DNA of 64,000 nucleotides from RGIG5612 sp045601405. Lineage in GTDB: Bacteria > Bacillota > Clostridia > Lachnospirales > Lachnospiraceae. The notes under the pieces were generated by a model, which saw only the letters and a list, made by a program, of their open reading frames with translations, did no database searches and was not told the DNA's origin. Below, in pieces: positions 44,536 through 52,894 of this stretch (positions are counted from its first letter, which is position 1; each line of letters opens with the position of its first letter). Location: NCBI GenBank assembly GCA_045601405.1, contig JAZRZO010000066.1:4622-68621 (forward strand), written 5' to 3'. The translations under genes were made by a program, and so were the position numbers.

Positions 44536-47142
44536 ATGGCACTATCACCGATGATGTCTCAATATATGGAGACAAAAAAAGAATATGAAGACTGTATATT
44601 ATTCTACAGGCTCGGAGATTTTTACGAGCTTTTCTTTGAGGATGCCCTGACAGGGGCAAGGGAACTGGAAATAACGCTGACAGGAAAGGACTGCGGCCTT
44701 GAGGAGAGGGCGCCTATGTGCGGAGTGCCTTTTCACAGCGTAGATTCGTATCTGAACAGGCTTGTGGCAAAGGGCTATAAAGTAGCCATAGCCGAACAGG
44801 TTGAAGACCCGAAGACAACAAAAGGAATAGTGAAAAGAGAAGTGGTACGGGTTGTTACTCCCGGGACCAATACTGACAGCACTGCCCTTGATGCAGGAAA
44901 AAATAATTACATCATGTGCATCTATTGCGATTCGGATGATTATTCCATTGCTCTTGCAGATATAACAACGGGGGAATTTTTAACAGCAGGGATAGATTCA
45001 CCGCAGGCACTGATGGATGAGATAAACAAATTTTCTATTGCTGAGATCGTTTCAAACAAGAGCTTTCAGATTGCTCCTGTTGATCTTTCATATATCAGGG
45101 ATAAGCTTAACATTCCCTGTTTTACGTTAAATGACGCAGTATTTGCCGGGGATTCCTGCAGCCGTCTTATCAAAGATCACTTCCATGTGATAGACCTTTC
45201 GGGACTGGGGCTTAATGACCGTCCGGAATGCATTCCGGCTGTAGGGGCTTTGCTTTCATATCTTTATGAAACACAAAAGACCGATCTCTCATTCCTGAAT
45301 AAGCTCACGGTTTATTCAACGCAAAAATATATGCTTCTGGACCATGCCACAAGGAGAAACCTTGAGCTTACGGAAACAATGCGTGATAAAAATAAAAAGG
45401 GGAGTCTTCTGCATGTTCTTGATAAGACCAAAACAGCAATGGGCGCGAGAAGATTGCGTTCTTTTATAGAGCAGCCCCTTAAGGAAATTGATGATATAAA
45501 CGAAAGACTGGATGCGGTCGAAGAATTCAATATGGATCTGATCTCGCGTGATGAGCTCAGGGAATATCTGGGTCCTGTTTATGACCTCGAAAGACTTCTT
45601 GCAAGGATAGCGTATAAAAGCGCTAACCCCAGAGACCTCATTGCATTTAAGAATTCTCTGAAAATGCTGGAGCCTGTCAAAGATATACTCAAAAACTACG
45701 GATCCTCTCTTATAAAGAGGCTTTATAACGACCTTGATATACTAAAGGACATCTATGAACTCATCGAAAGCGCTGTCAACGAAGAGCCGCCGGCTGCTAT
45801 AAAAGACGGGGGCATAATCAAAGAAGGCTATTCCGCAGATATCGATAAATACCGCAACGCTAAGACCGAGAGTAAAACATGGCTTGCGCAGATGGAAGAA
45901 GAGGAAAAGGAAAAGACGGGGATAAGATCCCTTAAGATAAGATATAACAAGGTCTTCGGATACTATATCGAGGTTACTAATACCTTTATAGACAAGGTAC
46001 CCGAACGCTATATCAGGAAACAGACTCTGGTAAACGCGGAACGGTATATCACCGATGAACTGAAAAAACTTGAAGAGGTGATACTTGGTGCGGAGGAAAA
46101 GCTTTTTTCTCTGGAGTATGATCTGTTTAACGGGATAAGAGATGAAATAGCGGAGCATATACCCAGGATCAAAAAAAGCGCTTTAGTGATCTCATATGTC
46201 GACGCTCTGCTTTCCCTCGCGTATGTAGCGGAACAGAATAAGTATATCAGACCAAAGATCAATACAGATGGAAGGATAAAAATAAAAGACGGCCGCCATC
46301 CGGTAGTTGAGGATATGATGCCTGAGGGGACATTCATCCCCAATGACGCGGACAGCGACAAAGCTGATAACCGGGTCTGCATTATCACAGGCCCCAATAT
46401 GGCCGGAAAGTCCACTTATATGAGACAGCTTGCGCTTATAACGCTGATGGCATGCCTTGGCAGCTTTGTGCCCGCGTCCTGTGCGGATATATGCACCTGT
46501 GACAGGATATTCACCAGGGTCGGAGCGTCAGATGACCTTGCTTCTGGACAGAGTACTTTTATGGTTGAGATGACGGAGGTTGCGAATATCCTGAGAAACG
46601 CCACTTCATCGTCACTTGTAATACTCGACGAGATAGGGCGGGGGACCTCTACCTATGACGGCCTGGCAATTGCGTGGGCTGTTGTTGAATATATAGCTGA
46701 CAGGAAAAAATGCGGCGCAAAAACGTTTTTCGCCACGCATTATCATGAGCTGACCGAGCTTGAGGGCCGGATAGACGGTGTTAAGAATTATTGCATTAGT
46801 GTAAAGGAGCAGGGGGATGACATCATATTCCTGCGCAAGATAATACGCGGAGGAGCAGATAAGAGCTACGGTATACAGGTGGCATCACTTGCGGGAGTCC
46901 CCGATGTTATAACTAAAAGAGCAAAGCAGATAGTTGCAAGGCTTGTGGAATCAGATATAAATGAACATGAAAAGATACCGGATGGCTTGTCCGGATCGGA
47001 AGATATTTCAACTGACGCTGAGACTGACATTGAAAGTACACAGCAGAGCAAAGCTCTTGACCTTCTGGGTGATATCGAGCCGGATAAGCTCTCGCCTCTT
47101 GAGGCATTAAACCTTTTATATGAACTTAAACAGCTGTTATAG
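44536..47142 (+). CDS. mutS: DNA mismatch repair protein MutS
   Basis: 868 aa. Mismatch-binding domain with YRLGDFYELFFEDA (Phe-x-Glu motif); connector, lever and clamp; ATPase with Walker A TGPNMAGKSTYMRQ (near residue 619), Walker B LVILDEIGRGTSTYDG and HYHELTELE; a helix-turn-helix and acidic tail follow. It recognises mismatches and recruits MutL. The gene begins 2 bp after miaB and is followed after 53 bp by mutL. Confidence 0.96.
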   Translation: MALSPMMSQYMETKKEYEDCILFYRLGDFYELFFEDALTGARELEITLTGKDCGLEERAPMCGVPFHSVDSYLNRLVAKGYKVAIAEQVEDPKTTKGIVKREVVRVVTPGTNTDSTALDAGKNNYIMCIYCDSDDYSIALADITTGEFLTAGIDSPQALMDEINKFSIAEIVSNKSFQIAPVDLSYIRDKLNIPCFTLNDAVFAGDSCSRLIKDHFHVIDLSGLGLNDRPECIPAVGALLSYLYETQKTDLSFLNKLTVYSTQKYMLLDHATRRNLELTETMRDKNKKGSLLHVLDKTKTAMGARRLRSFIEQPLKEIDDINERLDAVEEFNMDLISRDELREYLGPVYDLERLLARIAYKSANPRDLIAFKNSLKMLEPVKDILKNYGSSLIKRLYNDLDILKDIYELIESAVNEEPPAAIKDGGIIKEGYSADIDKYRNAKTESKTWLAQMEEEEKEKTGIRSLKIRYNKVFGYYIEVTNTFIDKVPERYIRKQTLVNAERYITDELKKLEEVILGAEEKLFSLEYDLFNGIRDEIAEHIPRIKKSALVISYVDALLSLAYVAEQNKYIRPKINTDGRIKIKDGRHPVVEDMMPEGTFIPNDADSDKADNRVCIITGPNMAGKSTYMRQLALITLMACLGSFVPASCADICTCDRIFTRVGASDDLASGQSTFMVEMTEVANILRNATSSSLVILDEIGRGTSTYDGLAIAWAVVEYIADRKKCGAKTFFATHYHELTELEGRIDGVKNYCISVKEQGDDIIFLRKIIRGGADKSYGIQVASLAGVPDVITKRAKQIVARLVESDINEHEKIPDGLSGSEDISTDAETDIESTQQSKALDLLGDIEPDKLSPLEALNLLYELKQLL

Positions 47143-47195
47143 AATGAGCGTAGGGACACTTTTTTGATCTTGGAGATCATCATTACCGGGATATT

Positions 47196-49055
47196 ATGAA
47201 TACGATAAAACTGCTTGATAAAAATACTATAGACAAGATTGCCGCCGGAGAGGTGGTGGAGCGCCCCTCGAGTGTGGTTAAGGAGCTTGTTGAAAATTCC
47301 ATTGATGCCGGCGCAGGCGCTGTTTCCGTTGAGATAAAAAACGGCGGCAAAAGTCTTATCCGGGTCACCGATAACGGGAGCGGCATTAAGGCTGATCAGG
47401 TGAAAAAGGCATTTTTGCGTCACAGCACCAGCAAGATCAGCACTGCGGACGATCTTTCATTTATCAGCACACTCGGTTTTCGCGGAGAGGCTCTGTCAAG
47501 CATATCTGCTGTTTCCAGACTTGAGCTGTGCACTAAGACAAGGGATGAGCTGACAGGGATAATATACCGCATTGAGGGCGGCACAGAGGTATCCTTTGAA
47601 GGGGCGGGACTTCCTGACGGAACAACTGTGATCGTAAAAGATCTGTTTTACAATACTCCGGCAAGAGAAAAATTCCTGAGATCCGATGCGTCGGAGACTG
47701 CGAATATAACGGATATGATCGAAAAGGTAGCGCTTTCACATCCGGATGTATCCGTTAAATTTGTTTCAAACGGAACAGTTAAGCTTAACACTCCCGGAAA
47801 CGGAAGTGTTAAGGATCTGATATATGCGCTGTTCGGGCGTGATATAACCTCATCACTGATAGAGATAAACTCCTATGACATGCTTATGAGTGTTACCGGA
47901 ACTATAGGAAAGCCGGAGGTTGCGAGAAGCAGCCGGGCATATGAAAACTACTTCGTAAACGGAAGATATGTCAAGGATAAAACGATAGCGGCCGCTATTG
48001 AAGAGGCGTATAAGGGTCTTCAGATGAAAGGGTCATTTCCGTTCACGGATCTTTATATAAATATAGAGCCGGAGCTTGTGGACGTTAATGTTCATCCGTC
48101 AAAGATGGAAATAAGGTTTTCAGATCCTCAGGCTGTTTTTAAAAGCCTCTCTTCGATCATATCGGAAGCTCTATCACAAAGAGAGAATATTCCGCAGGTT
48201 TATCTGAACAGACCGCAGGACAAGGATCCGGTCATTAAAGCTGCCGGGATCCCGGAACCTTTTGAGACGAAGAGGCGGGAGGAATATAAGACTCCGGAGC
48301 ATACCCCGGTCATAAATGATGATGAAGCGTATATGACAGGTAAATATATGTCAATACAGCCGGATGATGATACTGTTTTAAATGCAGACGGCGGGGACGA
48401 CATTGATATGTCATCAGATGATCCGGCCATATATGTTCAGACTGAGCTCTCAGATGACAGATTTTTATCAAAGGAGGCGAGGAGCCGTCACCGCATTGCG
48501 GGTAAGGTGTTTGATACATACTGGATCGTTGAATATGAGGATCAGATGTATATCATAGATCAGCATGCGGCACATGAGAAGGTTCTGTATGAAAGGCTCG
48601 TTAAGCAGCTTAAAAACGGCGAACATTATTCGCAGAGCATCTCTCCGGCGCTTATAGTTTCTCTTAATTCTAATGAAAAACAGATCCTTGAAGATCATAT
48701 AGACATGATAAGACAGATAGGCTTTGAGGTTGAGCCGTTCGGCGGCACGGAATACGCTGTAACAGCTGTTCCTGCAGATCTCTACACGCTGAATGACAGA
48801 GATCTGTTCCTGAGTTTTCTGGATGATATTCCATCGCAGAAGGGTTCTTTTTCAGATCTTCTTTGCGACAGGATAGCAACGAGCGCCTGCAAGGCGGCCG
48901 TAAAAGGAGGGAACGCACTGTCCGGGGCAGAAGCTGATGCGTTGATAGATGATCTCCTCTCTCTGGACGATCCCTATAACTGTCCTCACGGAAGACCGAC
49001 ACTTATCAGGATGAGCAGATATGAGCTGGAGAAGAACTTTAAAAGAATAGTATGA
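47196..49055 (+). CDS. mutL: DNA mismatch repair endonuclease MutL
   Basis: 619 aa. GHKL ATPase motifs: IAAGEVVERPSSVVKELVEN and SIDAGA, DNGSGI, TLGFRGEAL. The C-terminal domain has DQHAAHEKVLYE, the DQHA-x2-E-x4-E metal-binding motif of nicking MutL proteins, with CPHGRPT near the end. This endonuclease form is expected in an organism lacking MutH. The ribosome-binding site is weak; a small TGATC/GATCA hairpin sits in the 53-bp gap. It overlaps miaA by 4 nt. Confidence 0.95.
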   Translation: MNTIKLLDKNTIDKIAAGEVVERPSSVVKELVENSIDAGAGAVSVEIKNGGKSLIRVTDNGSGIKADQVKKAFLRHSTSKISTADDLSFISTLGFRGEALSSISAVSRLELCTKTRDELTGIIYRIEGGTEVSFEGAGLPDGTTVIVKDLFYNTPAREKFLRSDASETANITDMIEKVALSHPDVSVKFVSNGTVKLNTPGNGSVKDLIYALFGRDITSSLIEINSYDMLMSVTGTIGKPEVARSSRAYENYFVNGRYVKDKTIAAAIEEAYKGLQMKGSFPFTDLYINIEPELVDVNVHPSKMEIRFSDPQAVFKSLSSIISEALSQRENIPQVYLNRPQDKDPVIKAAGIPEPFETKRREEYKTPEHTPVINDDEAYMTGKYMSIQPDDDTVLNADGGDDIDMSSDDPAIYVQTELSDDRFLSKEARSRHRIAGKVFDTYWIVEYEDQMYIIDQHAAHEKVLYERLVKQLKNGEHYSQSISPALIVSLNSNEKQILEDHIDMIRQIGFEVEPFGGTEYAVTAVPADLYTLNDRDLFLSFLDDIPSQKGSFSDLLCDRIATSACKAAVKGGNALSGAEADALIDDLLSLDDPYNCPHGRPTLIRMSRYELEKNFKRIV

Positions 49056-49993
49056 AGAAGCCGTTGATAGTCATCGCAGGCCCTACCGCCTGCCGCAAAA
49101 CAGAAATATCGGTAAGTCTTGCTAAAGATATAAACGCCTCTGTGATCAGCGCTGATTCTATGCAGGTTTATAAAGGACTTGATATAGGGACCGCAAAGAT
49201 AAGACCGGAAGAGATGCAGGGAGTTCCCCATTATATGATCGATGAGCTCGAGCCTGACGAAGAGTTCAATATATACCTTTTTAAGAATAAAGCGCTTGGC
49301 TGCATCGATGATATATATAATGCGGACAGGCTGCCGATGCTTGTCGGAGGTACGGGCTTTTACATTCAGTCGGTACTCTATGATATAGATTTTTCCAATG
49401 AGGGAAGTGGCAGAAAATACAGAAGGATACTGGAGGAGATTGCTGATAAAGAGGGCGCAAAAGCTCTGCACAGGCTTTTAGAAGAGAAGGACGCGGAAAG
49501 CGCCGGAGCAATACATGAAAACAATGTTAAGCGCGTAATACGGGCGCTGGAATATCACCATGAAACGGGTAAAAAGCTGTCTGAGCACAACAGTGAGCAG
49601 AAACAGAAAATATCGCCTTTTAATTTTGCGTATTTTGTCCTGAACATGGACAGGGAAAAACTTTACAGAAGGATAAATACAAGAGTTGATCTTATGGTAA
49701 GCGCCGGACTGATCGACGAGGTTGACGGACTCCTGAAAAAGGGCGTGTCGGCAGAATATCTTTCCATGCAGGGAATTGGATATAAAGAAATATGTGAATA
49801 TCTTTCGGGGAATATCTCAAAAGAAGACGCTGTTAGCGCTATAAAACAGAACACCAGGCATTTCGCGAAGCGTCAGCTTACCTGGTTCAGGCATGAAAAA
49901 GATGCTGTTTTTATAGATCTGGATGAATACGCAGATATAGAGGCTGTAAAAGAACATATGATAAGTATCCTAAAGGAGAAGGGCATTGTATAA
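49052..49993 (+). CDS. miaA: tRNA dimethylallyltransferase MiaA, altered P-loop
   Basis: 313 aa, full length, with SADSMQVYKGLDIGTAKI, GGTGFYIQSVL, RVIRALEYH and the C-terminal TRHFAKRQLTWFRHE intact. It transfers a dimethylallyl group to A37 of tRNAs reading UNN codons. The P-loop reads GPTACRKT (residues 10-17) where the family has GPTAxGKT: Gly15 is replaced by Arg (codon CGC, one change from GGC). This glycine is nearly invariant in Walker A motifs, so activity may be reduced or lost. The rest of the gene shows no decay. hfq, often next, is not here. Confidence 0.93.
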   Translation: MKKPLIVIAGPTACRKTEISVSLAKDINASVISADSMQVYKGLDIGTAKIRPEEMQGVPHYMIDELEPDEEFNIYLFKNKALGCIDDIYNADRLPMLVGGTGFYIQSVLYDIDFSNEGSGRKYRRILEEIADKEGAKALHRLLEEKDAESAGAIHENNVKRVIRALEYHHETGKKLSEHNSEQKQKISPFNFAYFVLNMDREKLYRRINTRVDLMVSAGLIDEVDGLLKKGVSAEYLSMQGIGYKEICEYLSGNISKEDAVSAIKQNTRHFAKRQLTWFRHEKDAVFIDLDEYADIEAVKEHMISILKEKGIV

Positions 49994-51236
49994 ATATCCT
50001 GATATAGATAAAAGGCTTATATCCATAGGAGAGGAGGCGGAGAAGGCGCTTATGCCGGTTTACAGGCGGATAGATGAGATATCCGAAGAAAATCAGTATA
50101 AGGTATTGAATGCCTTCCGCAAAGCGCGGATAAGTGAGAGCGATTTTTTCGCGGCTACAGGCTATGGGTATAACGAAACCGGAAGGGATAAGCTGGAAAA
50201 ACTTTATTCTCTGATCTTTCATACAGAGGATGCGCTTGTAAGAGCGCAGATCACCTGTGGTACTCATGCGCTTTACCTCGCGCTTAATGCAAACCTTCTT
50301 CCCGGAGACGAGATATTGTTTGCTTCGGGAAAGCCATATGACAGTCTTGAAAGTTCAATAGGTATCAGAGAAAGTGCGCTTTCTCTGAAGGAAAAAGGTA
50401 TCAGCTACAGGATAGTCGGGCTTAAAGAGGATGGCAGCCTTGACCGAAGTAAAATAATAGAAAATATCAGCGATAAAACAAAGCTTGTATATATACAAAG
50501 ATCAAAAGGATATGAACTCAGGCCGTCCGTGAGTCCGGAGACCATAGGCTTACTGGTAAGGGATGTGAAGGAGCGCTCACCCGGCATCATTACAATGACA
50601 GATAACTGCTACGGCGAATTTACAAGAACTACAGAGCCATCGGATCATGGCTGCGACCTTATTGCAGGTTCACTTATAAAAAATCCCGGCGGCTCCCTTG
50701 CTCCTATGGGAGGATATATAGCCGGAAGAGCAGACCTGGTGGAAAGATGCGCTTTTGCCCTTACCGCCCCGGGACTCGGAAAGGAAGTGGGACCCTCACT
50801 CGGCACCTTAAGGGCAATGTATCAGGGACTCTCGCTTGCGCCTGGAGTTGTGGCGCAGGCGCTTAAAAACGCTTATTTCGCAGCATATATTTTTGAACAT
50901 TTCGGCTATAAATGCGAACCGGCGTCAGATGAGGAGCATAACTGCATAGTTGAGACCATAGAGCTAAGGGATCCTGAAATGCTGGAGATTTTTTGTTCAT
51001 CTATCCAGGCCTCTTCGTATGTAGACAGCTTTGTTCGTCCGGAAGAAAGCGATATGCCGGGCTATGAAGACCGGGTTATAATGGCCAGCGGATCATTTAT
51101 ATCAGGCTCATCTATCGAACTCTCGGCGGACGGTCCAATGAGAGAACCGTATGCTGCCTTCTTTCAAGGGGGCGTAACCTGTGAGCAGGGAAGATATGCT
51201 ATTTTAAAAGCGATCAACAACATGAAGCTTATATAG
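49986..51236 (+). CDS. YnbB-like PLP-dependent protein (aluminium-resistance family)
   Basis: 416 aa from a TTG at 49986, supported by AAAGGAG seven bases upstream; no ATG gives a complete N-terminus. Cys/Met-metabolism PLP-enzyme fold: CGTHALYLALNANLLPGDE, TDNCYGEFTRT (PLP-contacting Asp) and IAGSLIKNPGGSLAPMGGYIAG (Lys forming the Schiff base). The family is annotated as aluminium resistance protein or methionine gamma-lyase-like, and its true reaction is unknown. It overlaps miaA by 8 nt. Confidence 0.87.
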   Translation: MYKYPDIDKRLISIGEEAEKALMPVYRRIDEISEENQYKVLNAFRKARISESDFFAATGYGYNETGRDKLEKLYSLIFHTEDALVRAQITCGTHALYLALNANLLPGDEILFASGKPYDSLESSIGIRESALSLKEKGISYRIVGLKEDGSLDRSKIIENISDKTKLVYIQRSKGYELRPSVSPETIGLLVRDVKERSPGIITMTDNCYGEFTRTTEPSDHGCDLIAGSLIKNPGGSLAPMGGYIAGRADLVERCAFALTAPGLGKEVGPSLGTLRAMYQGLSLAPGVVAQALKNAYFAAYIFEHFGYKCEPASDEEHNCIVETIELRDPEMLEIFCSSIQASSYVDSFVRPEESDMPGYEDRVIMASGSFISGSSIELSADGPMREPYAAFFQGGVTCEQGRYAILKAINNMKLI

Positions 51237-51291
51237 CTTCTGTACGGAAAGATCAATATCATCGGATATGCCTCCGGAGAAAGGAGGCTTC

Positions 51292-51984
51292 ATGCATAAA
51301 AGAACGATCAAAGAAATGGATCCGGCATCAAGACCGGACGAAAAATTCCTTAATGCCGGTCCTTCGGCACTTACTGACGCCGAGCTTTTAGCTGTCATAC
51401 TGAGGACGGGCAGTTGCGGCGAGCCGTCCGTAGGTCTTGCGGAAAAAATACTGACGCGGCCGGACGGCTCATGCAATCTTCTGAATATATTTGATATGGA
51501 TATGGCAGATCTCAGAAAAATAGAAGGTATAGGAAAAGTTAAAGCCTTGCAGATAAAGGCTGTCTGCGAACTGTCCATGAGGATAGCCGTTAAAAAAGCA
51601 AAAGGCAGCCTTGTTTTTAATATGCCGGAACGCATTGCCGACTATTATATGGAACAGCTTCGTCACTTGAAAAAGGAAAAAGTGATATTGCTGCTTTTAG
51701 ACAGCGCGTGTCATCTTATAAAAGAAGTGGATGTTTCAACGGGAACCGTAAACAGCTCTCTGTTTGCTCCGAGAGAGCTTTTTATAGAAGCGTTGAGGTT
51801 CAATGCGGTCAATATAATACTGCTCCACAATCACCCGAGCGGAAATCCGACTCCGTCTGCAGCCGACATAGAATACACAAAAAAAGTGAAAGAGTCCGGC
51901 CTGCTGATAGGAATATCATTGTTAGACCATATAATAATAGGCGACAAAGCATACATCAGCTTCAAAGAACAGGAAATATTGTGA
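51292..51984 (+). CDS. radC: RadC/MPN+ domain protein
   Basis: 230 aa from the ATG at 51292 (AAGGAGG at 51281-51287); an in-frame ATG at 51268 precedes the RBS. An N-terminal UPF0758 helix-hairpin-helix region (GPSALTDAELLAVILRTG, IEGIGKVKALQIKA) is followed by a JAMM metalloprotease-like motif HNHPSGNPTPSAADIEYTKK (His179, His181 and Asp). Despite the name a role in DNA repair is doubtful and the true activity is unknown. GCCTCC upstream can pair with the ribosome-binding site. Confidence 0.92.
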   Translation: MHKRTIKEMDPASRPDEKFLNAGPSALTDAELLAVILRTGSCGEPSVGLAEKILTRPDGSCNLLNIFDMDMADLRKIEGIGKVKALQIKAVCELSMRIAVKKAKGSLVFNMPERIADYYMEQLRHLKKEKVILLLLDSACHLIKEVDVSTGTVNSSLFAPRELFIEALRFNAVNIILLHNHPSGNPTPSAADIEYTKKVKESGLLIGISLLDHIIIGDKAYISFKEQEIL

Positions 51985-52020
51985 AACCTCTTTTTTTCAC
52001 TACTTTAATGTCCGCTGTTA

Positions 52021-52029
52021 TGCTATAAT
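52021..52029 (+). promoter_or_regulatory. Extended -10 promoter of the mgsA-like operon
   Basis: TGC-TATAAT: TG-N extension plus perfect TATAAT (52024-52029), 28 bp before the TTG start. No good -35 box is visible, as expected for an extended -10 promoter. Confidence 0.6.
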
Positions 52030-52057
52030 CAGTTTAAATTGAAGGGGGCAGACTGTT

Positions 52058-52456
52058 TTGAACATCGGTTTTATCGCGAATGATTCAAAAAAAGAGCTGA
52101 TGCAGAATTTTTGTATTGCTTATAAAGGTATTTTAAGCAAACATGAATTATTTGCCACAGGCACCACAGGCCTGCTTATTCGTGATGTGACAAACCTTGA
52201 TGTTCACAGATTTCACCCCGGTCATCTGGGCGGAGTGAACCAGATGGCTGCCCAGATAGAACTCGGACAGATAGACGCTATGGTCTTTTTCAAGGATCCT
52301 GCCGGCGCCAGAAATACCTCTCAGGATGACCTGCAGATATTTGTTCTCTGCGACCTGCACAACATTCCCATAGCTACAAATGTGGCAAGCGCTGAGCTTC
52401 TGGTAATGGCCATAGACAAGGGGTTCCTTGACTGGCGTGATCTTTATAAAAACTAA
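52058..52456 (+). CDS. Methylglyoxal synthase-like protein with altered active site
   Basis: 132 aa from a TTG (RBS GGGGG upstream). The MGS fold is clear: LFATGTTGLLI (phosphate binding), AAQIELGQIDAMVFFKDP and IPIATNVASAELL. It aligns with E. coli MgsA over 76 residues without gaps, yet catalytic Asp71 (in GGDQQ) is Val60 here (GGVNQ), His98 is Thr87 and Arg107 is Val96; Asp101 (Asp90) and Asp20 (Asp9) remain. Making methylglyoxal from dihydroxyacetone phosphate is therefore doubtful. It may be a regulatory pseudoenzyme or have a different ligand. Confidence 0.85.
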   Translation: MNIGFIANDSKKELMQNFCIAYKGILSKHELFATGTTGLLIRDVTNLDVHRFHPGHLGGVNQMAAQIELGQIDAMVFFKDPAGARNTSQDDLQIFVLCDLHNIPIATNVASAELLVMAIDKGFLDWRDLYKN

Positions 52457-52474
52457 AATTTGGAGGTGGTTAAC

Positions 52475-52894
52475 ATGGTTAAACTTGTTTTAGGCGCAAA
52501 AGGAAAAGGTAAAACAAAATATCTGCTCGATAACGCTAACGCTGAAGCAGCTGAATCTGACGGAGTGGTTATTTATCTTGATAAAAATTCAAAACATATA
52601 TTCGAGCTCGATAAAAGTATCCGTCTTATTAATGTAAGGGAATATCCAATACCGGATTTTGATGTTCTCATGGGGTTTGTGTGCGGCCTTATCTCCGGAA
52701 ATAACGACATAGAAGCTATTTACTTTGACAGCTTCCTTACTCTGGCTTCACTGGAGGATAAGGATCCGACGGAAGCGATCGATAAGCTTGTCATCCTTGC
52801 GGAACGTCTTAAGGTTGACTTTATCGTGAGCCTTTCATTTGATGAGGATAAACTTGACCCCAAATTTAAGGACTACATAGCAATATCACTTTAA
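52475..52894 (+). CDS. Small P-loop protein of unknown function
   Basis: 139 aa from the ATG at 52475, with GGAGGTG at 52462-52468. The N-terminus carries a Walker A motif (VLGAKGKGKTKYLL), a later AIYFDSFLTL could be Walker B, and no other domain is recognised. A lone small P-loop fold of this size suggests a nucleotide-dependent switch. It is tightly placed between the mgsA-like gene (18 bp) and the HlyD-like gene (0 bp), so it belongs to one operon with envelope and division genes. Function unknown. Confidence 0.75.
   Translation: MVKLVLGAKGKGKTKYLLDNANAEAAESDGVVIYLDKNSKHIFELDKSIRLINVREYPIPDFDVLMGFVCGLISGNNDIEAIYFDSFLTLASLEDKDPTEAIDKLVILAERLKVDFIVSLSFDEDKLDPKFKDYIAISL

Noticed and set aside
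51981..52000. GTGAAA/TTTCAC stem after radC as a terminator
   Set aside because: The stem is only six weak pairs and no T-run follows.
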